A stretch of DNA of 64,000 nt, taken from contig NZ_CP159996.1 in the NCBI RefSeq assembly GCF_040703035.1, positions 2,638,001-2,702,000 of the forward strand, given 5' to 3'. Below, in pieces: positions 1 to 10,168 of this stretch (positions are counted from its first letter, which is position 1; the number at the start of each line of letters is the position of its first letter). The stretch is from Terribacillus aidingensis. Lineage in GTDB: Bacteria; Bacillota; Bacilli; Bacillales; Amphibacillaceae. Below the pieces are notes generated by a model that saw nothing but the letters and a program-made list of their open reading frames with translations, had not been told where the DNA came from and ran no database searches. The translations under genes and the position numbers were made by a program.

Positions 1-2085
1 ATTAAACAATATCAGCTGGCAATCTATCAGCTCTTCCTGATCGCCTCTTGTTACATAATGATAGACTCCGTTTTCATCCTGCTCTCTTGCCTTGCTATTA
101 TCCTTTAGCATGACATCCAGGATGTCCCGGATTCGTCGCTTGATAGGTCCGTCGAATATCGGGAAAAGGATTTCCACCCGCTTCTCCATATTCCTTGTCA
201 TCATATCAGCTGAGGAAAGCTGTATCTTTTCCTCCCCATTATGATGGAAATAATAGATTCGCGTATGCTCCAAATATCTGCCGACAATACTCCGTACACG
301 TATATTATCGCTCACACCCTTGATTCCAGGACGCAGGCAGCAAATGCCTCGGATGATTAAATCGATCTTGACACCGGCGATGGAAGCTTCATATAGCTTC
401 TGAATGATTGGCTTATCGGTGATCGAGTTCATTTTCATGATAATTCGCCCGTTACCATACCGTTTATGTAAGCGAATCTCTTCATCAATCATACTGATCA
501 TATCTGACCGGATATCAAATGGAGCTACCGACAGATGATGGAAGGTCGGTTTCTCAGTATAGCCGCTTAAGTAATTGAAAAAGTTAGTCGCATCAATGCC
601 GAATTTCCGCTTGGAGGTAAACAGCCCCATGTCTGTATACAGCTTGGCCGTCTGATCATTATAGTTCCCTGTGCCAAGATGAACAAAGCGCTCAATTCGA
701 TTATGCTTCTTCCGCACGACAAGTGTTATCTTGCTGTGCGTCTTCAGATGCGTCATACCATAGATAACGTGACAGCCGGACTTTTCCAGTTCCTTTGCCC
801 ACTGTACATTATTTTCCTCATCAAAGCGTGCTTTCAGCTCGAACAGCACGGTAACCTGTTTCCCTTTTTCTGCTGCACGCTTTAACGCATCAATAATAGG
901 CGAATCGCCGCTCACTCGGTAAAGCGTCTGCTTAATCGCCAGCACATCGGGATCATCTGCTGCTTTTGAAACGAAATCAACAATAGGCTCGAATGATTCA
1001 TACGGATGATGCAGGAATATATCCCGATCATTGATAGCATCAAATAAATTCTCATCTGTTCCGATTTCAGCAGGCGGCTGCGGGATGAGCGTCTCATAAA
1101 CTAGATGCTCCCGTTTTGCTGCAACAAGCTTGTAGAACTGCATCATTCGCGTCATGTCGATCGGTCCATCAATCTCATAGACATCCTTCCGATGGATATC
1201 CAGTGTCTCTGTCAGGAAGGTGATCATTTTGTAGTCATACTCTTGTTTTGGGATCTCCAGCCGGATAGCTGCTCCCCATTTACGTTTCTTGAGCTCTTTT
1301 TCTATTTCCTTCAATAAATCCCGGGCGCCTTCTTCATGAATCGTCATGTCAGCATTCCGTGTGATACGGAAAACTGTCACAGATTTAATTTGGTATCCGC
1401 GGAATAGCTTATAAATGTAGTGACTGATGATATCTTCCAGGAGAACAAAATGGAGTTCATCTTCCCTTGTATCCTCCAGCTGAATAAAGCGGTCCAGAAC
1501 AGCCGGCACCTGCACGATGGCTGTCTTCTGCTGAGCAGCTTCATCCATCTCATGCTCGTCCAATAAGGAGACAGCCAGATTCAGACTTTTGTTTAGAAGC
1601 ATTGGAAACGGACGATAAGCATCCACTGCCATCGGCGTAAGTACAGGGAATATTTCTTCTTCAAAATACGTTTCCAGACGAAGCAGCTGGGCACTGGACA
1701 GCTGCTCCATGTTCAATAATTCTACTTTCTCTTCTTTCAACTCCGGGATAATCACATCCTGGAATACACTGTTCTGCATCTCCACGAGACGATGCGCCTT
1801 TGCTCCAATTTTTTGAAGCTGCTGTTTTGGTGTCATACCAGCTTTATTTTCCGGCCGGTTGAATCCAGCTTTCACCTGATCCTTCAAACCAGCCACGCGC
1901 ACCATGAAAAACTCATCCAGATTAAAACTGAAAATCGACAGGAACTTTAGCCTTTCCAACAAAGGGTTGCGCTCATCAAGCGCTTCCTCCAGCACTCGTT
2001 CATTAAATGCAAGCCAGCTCAACTCTCGGTTATTGTAATTTTTCGGGTTATTCAGATCAACCCGCAGCTGTTCCTCAGTTCTCAA
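1..2085 (-). CDS. ppk: Polyphosphate kinase PPK1, C-terminus cut by window edge
   Basis: Polyphosphate kinase makes inorganic polyphosphate from the ATP gamma-phosphate, reversibly. About 695 codons are visible and the frame stays open to base 1, so only the last few residues should be missing (family about 690-720). Near the N-terminus NRELSWLAFNERVLEEA and FNLDEFFMVRVAG are typical of PPK1. The two active-site histidines lie in HLKTHSKITLVVRK and FVHLGTGNYNDQTAKLYTD. An in-frame stop occurs about 12 codons upstream of NRELSW, so initiation must be in a short stretch; the TTG at 2085 is the best visible choice but has only a weak ribosome site. It lies 84 bp downstream of ppx on the same strand. 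A Pho-box-like element sits in that gap. Confidence 0.95.
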   Translation of the reverse strand, partial: MRTEEQLRVDLNNPKNYNNRELSWLAFNERVLEEALDERNPLLERLKFLSIFSFNLDEFFMVRVAGLKDQVKAGFNRPENKAGMTPKQQLQKIGAKAHRLVEMQNSVFQDVIIPELKEEKVELLNMEQLSSAQLLRLETYFEEEIFPVLTPMAVDAYRPFPMLLNKSLNLAVSLLDEHEMDEAAQQKTAIVQVPAVLDRFIQLEDTREDELHFVLLEDIISHYIYKLFRGYQIKSVTVFRITRNADMTIHEEGARDLLKEIEKELKKRKWGAAIRLEIPKQEYDYKMITFLTETLDIHRKDVYEIDGPIDMTRMMQFYKLVAAKREHLVYETLIPQPPAEIGTDENLFDAINDRDIFLHHPYESFEPIVDFVSKAADDPDVLAIKQTLYRVSGDSPIIDALKRAAEKGKQVTVLFELKARFDEENNVQWAKELEKSGCHVIYGMTHLKTHSKITLVVRKKHNRIERFVHLGTGNYNDQTAKLYTDMGLFTSKRKFGIDATNFFNYLSGYTEKPTFHHLSVAPFDIRSDMISMIDEEIRLHKRYGNGRIIMKMNSITDKPIIQKLYEASIAGVKIDLIIRGICCLRPGIKGVSDNIRVRSIVGRYLEHTRIYYFHHNGEEKIQLSSADMMTRNMEKRVEILFPIFDGPIKRRIRDILDVMLKDNSKAREQDENGVYHYVTRGDQEELIDCQLILFN

Positions 2086-2150
2086 TTTCCATGCACCACT
2101 TTTCGACAGTATTCTTCACTTCTAGTATATCAGTCAGTAAAAAAAGAGAT

Positions 2151-2167
2151 TATGAAGTTATTGTAAA
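2151..2167 (-). promoter_or_regulatory. Pho-box-like element between ppx and ppk
   Basis: On the minus strand the 17-mer reads TTTACAATAACTTCATA, that is TTTACA and TTCATA spaced exactly 11 bp. This fits the PhoP half-site rule TTHAYA repeated every 11 bp known from Bacillus. The same element, with the same A-N-AAC spacer, recurs at 58352-58368 and in the array at 57994-58032. It begins 3 bp after the ppx stop and ends 65 bp before the ppk start. Only two half-sites are clear here. Confidence 0.5.
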
Positions 2168-2169
2168 TT

Positions 2170-3717
2170 TCAACTTATATGGAAATGAGTATCTTCACGG
2201 AAAAACAGCCCTATATTTCGTCTCAGCTGTTTTTCCAGATGTTTTTTCTGTTTTTCCACTTGATACCATTCTGCACGCCAGTCTTTGTTACATATTACAG
2301 TAAGCAGAAGATCGTCTCCATCCTCCTGCAAGTCGATGTCAGCCACAATATTCCGTTTCGTAGCATGCAAGCTGCTTGCCAGTTTGATAATAGCTCCCAG
2401 CAGCCGGTAATGTGCAAGCTCCTCTTCCTTGAACCAGGACTTGAATACTTCTGCGTTACGATTATAGAAAGATTTATTCTTGAAGGAAGCGAGTAATGCC
2501 AGAATGATTCGATCTTTATGAAGCAAGCCATCGATTGTCCGATTCGCCAACAAGTAGAACGTGTGCTGATTTCCGGATTCTGTATCAATATACGCTCCGA
2601 CATTATAAACATAAGCAGCATACTTCACGAGAAACTTATCATGGTCATTCAATTCTACCAGCCCTGTTGTCTCCACTAGCTCCGCCAGCAATACAGCTGT
2701 TTTTTGCCGCTGCAGTGCATGTGTTCGATCAATCTCGAAGTCCTTCGCCAGCTCCTCGAAGCTTCGTTCCTGTACGTCTGTGAATAATATCATTTCATTA
2801 CGGCGATGCAGCACTTCATACAACAATCCATCCCGCAATCCTTTTCGGCTGAGAACAAAATCTGTTGTTCCTACGATATCAAGCAAGCAGCGGAACACCT
2901 GTATTGCCGGCAAAATGATATCAGCTCTATCCTTTGACAGACCATCCACCTTCTGCAGCTCGGCAAAGCTGAGCGGAGCAAGCTCTGATTCCATGTTTTC
3001 GATATCTTGCTTCTTCATCTTATATTGATGCAATCCAGCCAGTGGATAACCGACTTTTTCCTGATGCATCTGGACGACATTCCGAGCACTTCCGCCAATT
3101 GCGAGGATTGGCAGCTGTTTATCCAGCAGCCATTCCAATGTTTGCAGCTGCTCACATACAAATGTATGGATATGCTCCAGTTCTTCCTCCGTCGGCTTCT
3201 CTCCTGCTACAAATTGCCGCTTCAGAGATAAAGCTCCAAATGGGAAACTATGATAGTTTAGCAGCTTGCGATTCTCGAAATACGTCACCTCCGTGCTGCC
3301 GCCACCGATATCGATGGTTATACCATCCCGAAACGGTGTACTGTTCGCCACAGCCATATAACCGAGATATGCTTCTTCATAGTCTGATAGGACCCTGATA
3401 GTAAAGTCTGTTTCTTTATCTACCTGTTCTACTATTTCCTGTTGGTTCTTCGCATGTCGAACGGTAGCTGTTGCCACACATGTTGTGGATTCCAGCTCAT
3501 AAAAGCGTGTCACTTCCTGGAAGCTGTGCAATGTTTTAATCAATGTCTGGATTCCCTTTTCGTCCAGGACTCCATCAGCAGTCAAATAATTGCGCAGACG
3601 CGCGACAACCTTCACATTCTCTTTTTCTTTGATTCTGCCGCTCTTGTCACGCAAATACACGACAAGGCGCATCGTATTCGATCCGATATCTATAATGGCA
3701 TAATACTTTGTATTCAT
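2170..3717 (-). CDS. ppx: Exopolyphosphatase, Ppx/GppA family
   Basis: Hydrolyses terminal phosphates from polyphosphate (or pppGpp in GppA relatives). The ASKHA-fold phosphate motifs are present: IIDIGSNTMRLVVY at the N-terminus, TIDIGGGSTEV around residue 135 and LAIGGSARNV around residue 205. The C-terminal half is the HD-like helical domain usual in ~515-aa Ppx proteins. The start is placed at the ATG giving MNTKYYAI because GAGGGGAC lies 5 bp upstream; a longer reading to 3762 has no such site. It is upstream of ppk, giving the common ppx-ppk pairing of a degrading and a synthesising enzyme. Confidence 0.93.
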   Translation of the reverse strand: MNTKYYAIIDIGSNTMRLVVYLRDKSGRIKEKENVKVVARLRNYLTADGVLDEKGIQTLIKTLHSFQEVTRFYELESTTCVATATVRHAKNQQEIVEQVDKETDFTIRVLSDYEEAYLGYMAVANSTPFRDGITIDIGGGSTEVTYFENRKLLNYHSFPFGALSLKRQFVAGEKPTEEELEHIHTFVCEQLQTLEWLLDKQLPILAIGGSARNVVQMHQEKVGYPLAGLHQYKMKKQDIENMESELAPLSFAELQKVDGLSKDRADIILPAIQVFRCLLDIVGTTDFVLSRKGLRDGLLYEVLHRRNEMILFTDVQERSFEELAKDFEIDRTHALQRQKTAVLLAELVETTGLVELNDHDKFLVKYAAYVYNVGAYIDTESGNQHTFYLLANRTIDGLLHKDRIILALLASFKNKSFYNRNAEVFKSWFKEEELAHYRLLGAIIKLASSLHATKRNIVADIDLQEDGDDLLLTVICNKDWRAEWYQVEKQKKHLEKQLRRNIGLFFREDTHFHIS

Positions 3718-3797
3718 AACAAGTCCCCTCACGTCGAAATCCTTTCTCTCCATATTACCCAAAATGGAGCTGGCATAACATTGTCCCTAAAAGAAAA

Positions 3798-3815
3798 GCC
3801 GCACAATTGTGCGAC
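3798..3815 (-). terminator. Rho-independent terminator
   Basis: The 14-bp perfect palindrome CGCACAATTGTGCG, extended by G-C ends, is followed on the minus strand by TTTTCTTTT. It lies just after the stop of the low-complexity membrane protein and separates that transcript from ppx. Confidence 0.75.
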
Positions 3816-3823
3816 TGTCTGAT

Positions 3824-4519
3824 TTATCCTACTGCTTCTATTTCTTCCTTTTCATCCGCATCATCTGAAGGGTTTTCTGGTTGTTCGGAGTCTTGTTCCG
3901 GTACTGGGTCCTCTTCTGGTTCTTCCGCTGCAGGAGGCTTCGGATTTGGTTTCGGTTTATCTGCAGGTTTATCCTCTTCTTTTGACGGTGCAGTATTACT
4001 ATCATTCTCTTTCTCTGCATCCGTTTCTCCAGAAGAAGCCCCCCCACCTGAACCACTAGATGATCCTCCACTGGAAGATCCTCCACTATACCTGCTGGAG
4101 CTGCTTCCACTGTAACTGGATGAACTGCTGCCAGATGTGCTGCTTGATGGCGCAGTGTAGCTTGATCCAGGTGTTTGATAAGTAGAATCAGAGCTAAAAC
4201 CGGACTCTGTTTCATCTTCTGTAACCACTGGTTCTTCAGTTGTCTGAACTTCTTCCGTTTCAGACTCTAATTCAGCAACTTCTTCTTCCTCCACTGCAAT
4301 CATTTCTTTCTGGAGGGCAAACTCTCCATCGATATGCTCGATTTTCACTTCTTTCGGTTCTTCTGTTAGCTTTGATTTAGCGGCATAAGACTGCTCTTTT
4401 TGCTCATTCGCCTTAAGGGAACTGCTTGTCACAGATTTGTTCTGGACATAGAAGAAAGCCGAGACTGCAATACCAAGGAAAAGGATGAATGTCCCGATCA
4501 GCAGCGTCTCCTTTTTCAC
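3824..4519 (-). CDS. Membrane-anchored low-complexity protein, unknown function
   Basis: 231 aa. Residues 7-25 form one hydrophobic segment (LLIGTFILFLGIAVSAFFY) after MKKE, so a signal anchor or uncleaved signal is likely with the rest outside. Residues ~75-105 are acidic, 120-160 are nearly all Ser/Gly/Tyr with SSGGSSSG-type runs, and the tail is Pro/Glu/Lys rich. No catalytic domain is visible. Initiation is at GTG with GGAGG 10 bp upstream. The start overlaps the stop of the upstream VOC gene by 4 bp (GTGA), so the two are probably translationally coupled. Compositional bias makes homology calls unsafe. Confidence 0.7.
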   Translation of the reverse strand: MKKETLLIGTFILFLGIAVSAFFYVQNKSVTSSSLKANEQKEQSYAAKSKLTEEPKEVKIEHIDGEFALQKEMIAVEEEEVAELESETEEVQTTEEPVVTEDETESGFSSDSTYQTPGSSYTAPSSSTSGSSSSSYSGSSSSRYSGGSSSGGSSSGSGGGASSGETDAEKENDSNTAPSKEEDKPADKPKPNPKPPAAEEPEEDPVPEQDSEQPENPSDDADEKEEIEAVG

Positions 4520-4914
4520 TTTTCGGCAGCCTCCTCTTCATACAGTTCAATCGGCAATCCGTCTGGATCCTGGAAGAAAGTAAATGCTTTCTCTGTGAAA
4601 GGATCAATTCGGACAGGTTCTGTCTTCACACCCATTGCTTGAAGTCGTGTTACTTCCTTTTCGACATCATCTACTGTGAAAGCAAGATGCCGCAGTCCAG
4701 CTGCTTCTGGATAACTAGGCCGTGCTGGGGGATTCGGGAAGGAGAACAATTCGATAATATATGTATCTCCCAAAGCAAGATCGAGTTTATAGGAATCTCG
4801 TTCTTCCCGATATACTTCCCGAATTACTTGTAAGCCTAATATCTCTGTATAAAATCGCTTGGATTCTGTATAGTCCGAGCAAATGATTGCAATATGATGC
4901 AAAGCCTGCAGCAC
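4516..4914 (-). CDS. VOC/glyoxalase-like metalloprotein
   Basis: A ~132-aa single VOC unit with paired beta-alpha-beta-beta-beta motifs. The beginning LQALHHIAIICSDYTESKRF gives the first metal-type histidine, GLRHLAFTVDD the second, and LPIELYE the C-terminal glutamate. It most resembles the GloA2/YaeR-type glyoxalase-I-like subgroup; the true substrate is unknown. The chosen start is GTG at 4914 with GGAAGGGGG 7 bp upstream; a reading from 4983 would add 23 poorly conserved residues. It overlaps the next gene by 4 bp. Confidence 0.8.
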   Translation of the reverse strand: MLQALHHIAIICSDYTESKRFYTEILGLQVIREVYREERDSYKLDLALGDTYIIELFSFPNPPARPSYPEAAGLRHLAFTVDDVEKEVTRLQAMGVKTEPVRIDPFTEKAFTFFQDPDGLPIELYEEEAAEK

Positions 4915-5004
4915 AGTGCTGCCCCCTTCCCGCATTTCCATTTCTTCCATTCTACTACAATTAATTCCACTATTCAGCACCATTCCACAAAATCATTTGC
5001 TTCT

Positions 5005-7542
5005 TTACAAAATGTCGGAAAAATCAAGACCTGCTGCCAATTCCTTTGCCTGCTTACGATTTTTCACACCAAGCTTTTCATAGATTCGGTGAAAATACAC
5101 TTTTACCGTACCAAGTGATAAGTCCAGCTCCTCCGCTATCTCATTATTCCGTTTGCCAAGCTGAAGATGATAGATAAGCTGCAGCTCCCTGTTTGTCAGC
5201 TTGTTTTGCAGTTTCTGCTCTGTTGTCTCTTCCCACCAGTACGCCAAGATCTGTTCAACGTATTTCCGATGTTTCTTCGGTACTTTCTCTGTATCCATCA
5301 GTTCGTTCAGCATGTCGCGCACTGTATCGCCGTTTTTCCAATACGTACGCAAATATTTATGATCGGCGCTGAGATGCAGTGCATCACTCATAACTTGCAA
5401 TGCTTGCTCACGTTCAGTTGGATACAGCAGCACCGCTTGAATGATGTACAATTCGATTTCTGCACTTATCCGATGACCGAATTTGACGAGTGGCAGCAGC
5501 TTTTGGATATAGCTCTGCGCCTTTTCTGCTTCACCCAGCGCAGCGTAAGCCCACACAAGTGTGATGTATTCAAATAGACTTTTCTGCTGCATTGGAGGCT
5601 CTTGAAGAACGAAAAGAGAAAGCCAATTTTGAATTCGCTTTGTATCACCTTGATGAATTGCGATACGAATTCTTGCCGCCTCTGCTTTCTTGAACCAATC
5701 TGCTGAAGCATTGCTCCGCGTGAGCATATCCTTTAGCGCATGAAGCGTAGCTTTGGCTGATTGAGCATCACCTTGCTGTTCGATTTCATGACGTGCTTTT
5801 AGAATATATGTAGGTACGAGCAGACCTGGCAGTCCAAACAAGTCAGCAATAATCGATGCTTGTTCCAAATGAATTTTCACTTTGCTAGCCATACCCCATT
5901 CGTAGTAAAGCTCGGCCATGCTCAAGTGATAATAGCCGCTGAACACAGACTCTTTCGAAACTGTATGTCCCAAAGCTTCGTATAAGCGCTGAACACCACG
6001 TAAATCACCACCTCCACCTAGAGGGGAATGAAGAATAGTGGCATCGTGACGATTATAATCAACCGAATGGGAAAAGTATCTGCTAGAGTTCGCACTGTAC
6101 ACTAATGCCTTGCTAGCATGATCCATTGCCCCCCTGGCATCATCCTCTAATAAGGAAATAAAACTTTTCAAGGTATACAAATCGGCAAAATGCCTCTTTT
6201 CTTCTTCTTCGGAAAGCTGTAGTTCCCGGCGCAGCAGCTGTTCTTCCATCATATATGCATGGCGCTGTGCGAGCTTCGGCTGAAAGCGCAGGCATTGCAC
6301 CCAGCCATAAATGATCCCTAATTCCAGCTGATAAATAAACTTTCGCGGCAGTTTACCGATCCATTCCTGCAGCTGGTCCACACGTCCTTCCTGCAGCAGC
6401 AGCGGAGCTGTTTTGATCAAAAGCTGTTTGACACGCTCCAGGTCTCCTGCTTTCCATGCGTATTGGATAGCCATGAGCAGCATTTCTTCGTTCTCGTACC
6501 ATTCGCTAGCCCGAATGTACAAGTCATTAACGTCTGTTGTCTGCATATCGAGCATTTCTTTCAGGTAAGTGCGGAAGTGCTTATTGTAGGAGAACCAGCC
6601 TGGCTCCTCCTGACTCTCGATGAGCAATCCTTGTGTCCTTAGCCGACGCATGATTACCCGGCCACGTCTTGTGCCTACAATATAATCACATAACCGGACG
6701 TGCATCGTATTCAAAATAGAAGTGCTGAGCAGATAGGTCCGCTCATTCTCAGGAAGGCTATGAACGATTTCCTGAATCAGCTGCCTTGCAACCACAATAT
6801 TTGAAAACTGGAGCTCGGAGTAATCCTCCTGGAACTGCTCATACATGTGGATAAGCTGAAGACCGGCAGCCCACCCATTTGTCTGCTGCAGAATATTTTG
6901 AACAGCAGCCTCCGTTGGCTCCTTGTGCAAATGATTTCGGATATAAGTCTCAATCTCTTCCTCTGTGAAGATGAGATCCCGCTTCGTAATCTGAAGTACT
7001 TGCCTCTGCCGCAGCAGCCGTTTCATCGAAAGACCCGGAAAAGTCTGCCCCGATACTATAATGTGAAAAGTGTCTGGCATTTCTTCTAGTAATGAAGTCA
7101 ATTCATACAGTTCATTGGAATTTGTCATCAGATGAAAATCATCAATGATCAGTGCACCAGCCACATGATGCTCACGCAAATAAGCACACCATGTGGCAAT
7201 GAAATGTGTCGGCGAGTAAGAAGCGGATTGAATGATATCCAATAGTTTTTTTCGTTCCTGATCTGGCAGACCAGGCATATGTAAGATTGCCTTCTTCCAG
7301 AAAGCGACGCGCTGGATATCTTCTTCCTCTAGATTGATCCAGCCTACTTCCAAATCAGTCCGTGCGGCCCATTCCTGGAGCATTGTTGTCTTGCCGTAGC
7401 CAGAGGGAGCTGTCAACGTCGTCAGCTTGCACTTTTCGATCTTTGTCCAGACACTGTCCGGCTTAATCCGTTCTATTCTCATCTGACCGACTTTCAAAGT
7501 AGATTCAGCCGTTTCATTCCTGCTAGCTTCATGTTCCCGCAT
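5005..7542 (-). CDS. MalT/LAL-type STAND transcriptional regulator (LuxR HTH)
   Basis: About 845 aa, the usual size for large ATP-binding LuxR regulators. The N-terminal NTPase has Walker A TAPSGYGKTTML (~residue 45) and Walker B GALIIDDFHL (~130). The middle is helical with TPR/SUPR-like repeats for effector sensing. The C-terminal LuxR/GerE helix-turn-helix begins at LTNRELQLIYHLQLGKRNNEIA and contains LSLGTVKVYFHRIYEKLGV. The ATG at 7542 is preferred because AAAGG lies 9 bp upstream; TTG and ATG codons at 7551 and 7548 are too close to it. It is transcribed alone. The neighbouring beta-glucoside genes may or may not be its targets. Confidence 0.9.
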   Translation of the reverse strand: MREHEASRNETAESTLKVGQMRIERIKPDSVWTKIEKCKLTTLTAPSGYGKTTMLQEWAARTDLEVGWINLEEEDIQRVAFWKKAILHMPGLPDQERKKLLDIIQSASYSPTHFIATWCAYLREHHVAGALIIDDFHLMTNSNELYELTSLLEEMPDTFHIIVSGQTFPGLSMKRLLRQRQVLQITKRDLIFTEEEIETYIRNHLHKEPTEAAVQNILQQTNGWAAGLQLIHMYEQFQEDYSELQFSNIVVARQLIQEIVHSLPENERTYLLSTSILNTMHVRLCDYIVGTRRGRVIMRRLRTQGLLIESQEEPGWFSYNKHFRTYLKEMLDMQTTDVNDLYIRASEWYENEEMLLMAIQYAWKAGDLERVKQLLIKTAPLLLQEGRVDQLQEWIGKLPRKFIYQLELGIIYGWVQCLRFQPKLAQRHAYMMEEQLLRRELQLSEEEEKRHFADLYTLKSFISLLEDDARGAMDHASKALVYSANSSRYFSHSVDYNRHDATILHSPLGGGGDLRGVQRLYEALGHTVSKESVFSGYYHLSMAELYYEWGMASKVKIHLEQASIIADLFGLPGLLVPTYILKARHEIEQQGDAQSAKATLHALKDMLTRSNASADWFKKAEAARIRIAIHQGDTKRIQNWLSLFVLQEPPMQQKSLFEYITLVWAYAALGEAEKAQSYIQKLLPLVKFGHRISAEIELYIIQAVLLYPTEREQALQVMSDALHLSADHKYLRTYWKNGDTVRDMLNELMDTEKVPKKHRKYVEQILAYWWEETTEQKLQNKLTNRELQLIYHLQLGKRNNEIAEELDLSLGTVKVYFHRIYEKLGVKNRKQAKELAAGLDFSDIL

Positions 7543-7677
7543 CCCCATCAACCTTTTTCATCTTAGTTGCTATTAGTATAGCAAAATTTGTAGAAATTTG
7601 GTGGCACAATCTAGCACTTTTGTATCTATAATTACAAATCGTAGTAGTATAATGGAAACATTTCCACAACAATCCAA

Positions 7678-7709
7678 AAGGCACCCGCTGCTGTGCAGCA
7701 AGGTGCCTT
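7678..7709 (-). terminator. Terminator of the beta-glucoside operon
   Basis: AAGGCACC and GGTGCCTT enclose an inner GCTGC-tgt-GCAGC stem; TTTT follows on the minus strand, directly after the GH1 stop. Confidence 0.8.
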
Positions 7710-7714
7710 ACAAA

Positions 7715-9130
<1,416 letters not shown>

Positions 9131-10036
9131 TTAGTTCCTCCCTGTCTTTTCATTTTCCGTTAAATAATGATATAGCGCACCGTATAAATTAGCATCACTT
9201 TGATAATGGCAGCAGACAATTGCTGGATCCGCTGCATGGAACGGGTTTGCTTGCTTTAACTCTTTTACAGTTTGCTGAATTCGTTCTACCACTATTGGCT
9301 GCGCACTGATGCCGCCGCCAATGGCAAACACTTCTGGATCGAAAATATATTGGAGATTCAAAATCTGTACGGCGATGCTCTGGCAAAATTGATTAAAAAT
9401 CTTATTCGCAGCCGTATCGCCAGCATTGATGAATTCGAATGCCTTCTTTCCATCTGTGACATCCGCTACTTCTTTTTCCTGATTGATACGTTTGATCATG
9501 TTGACTGCTGAACCAGTACCTCCAAAGAAGGTGGCTTTCTTTGACTTCTCGTCAACTGCTTCCATCACATAACTCAGTTCTCCTGCCAGCAGATTCCGGC
9601 CATGATGGACACTGCCATCCATTAGGATACCGCCGCCCACTCCGCTGCCAAGCACTAAGACGATAGCATCACGCTTGTCCTTGAGACTGCCGAGCCAAAG
9701 CTCCGCGAGCGCTGCACAGCGGCCATCATTTTCAACCGCAATAGTCACACCATAGCGCTTCTGGAGTTTTTCTTTCAGGTTCACACCATGCTGGAAAGGA
9801 AAGGATCCGCCATTATAGATAACACCAGTGTCTGTATCGACAGCTCCCGGCGTACTGACAGCTATGCCTCGTACATCCTCCTGATACATGTCATCTATGC
9901 AGGCAAACAAGATTTTATCGAAAGCTTCAACATTTTCCCGGGAAGCCGGCCGGCTGTCCTTTTTGATAATTTTGCCGCCTCTGTCCATCAAAGCGGTTTT
10001 AACCAAAGTTCCGCCGATGTCGACTACAAGATACAT
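9131..10036 (-). CDS. ROK family sugar kinase (glucokinase/beta-glucoside kinase type)
   Basis: About 301 aa. MYLVVDIGGTLVKTALMD is the ROK phosphate-1 motif; VLGSGVGGGILMDG and FGGTGSAVNMI follow. The CxCGxxGC zinc motif of many ROK kinases is not seen, which fits the BglK-like branch. The chosen start is the ATG at 10036 with GGAGGAGG 8 bp upstream; the GTG at 10045 overlaps that site. It is the first gene of a two-gene operon with the GH1 enzyme, so it probably phosphorylates a sugar released from, or entering, that pathway. Confidence 0.88.
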   Translation of the reverse strand: MYLVVDIGGTLVKTALMDRGGKIIKKDSRPASRENVEAFDKILFACIDDMYQEDVRGIAVSTPGAVDTDTGVIYNGGSFPFQHGVNLKEKLQKRYGVTIAVENDGRCAALAELWLGSLKDKRDAIVLVLGSGVGGGILMDGSVHHGRNLLAGELSYVMEAVDEKSKKATFFGGTGSAVNMIKRINQEKEVADVTDGKKAFEFINAGDTAANKIFNQFCQSIAVQILNLQYIFDPEVFAIGGGISAQPIVVERIQQTVKELKQANPFHAADPAIVCCHYQSDANLYGALYHYLTENEKTGRN

Positions 10037-10168
10037 GCCCTGCACCTCCTCCGGTTGTCCTATTACAAAACCCCTGCATATTTATGATATAATGACACCG
10101 ATTACATTTCTGGTATTGATTTCGTTTTTTTGGTAGTTACTTTCTATTTTCTGCAATGGGGGTTATGT

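Noticed and set aside
2102..2108. Spo0A-type TGTCGAA on the minus strand just before ppk
   Set aside because: A single 7-mer is expected several times in 64 kb by chance, and it lies very close to the start codon.
3807..4115. Ser/Gly/Phe-rich plus-strand frame
   Set aside because: Antisense of the low-complexity Ser/Gly region of the membrane protein; composition is a mirror effect.
7651..7664. Palindrome TGGAAA-CA-TTTCCA upstream of the MalT-like gene as operator
   Set aside because: Short, single and of unknown match; could be chance in AT-rich DNA.
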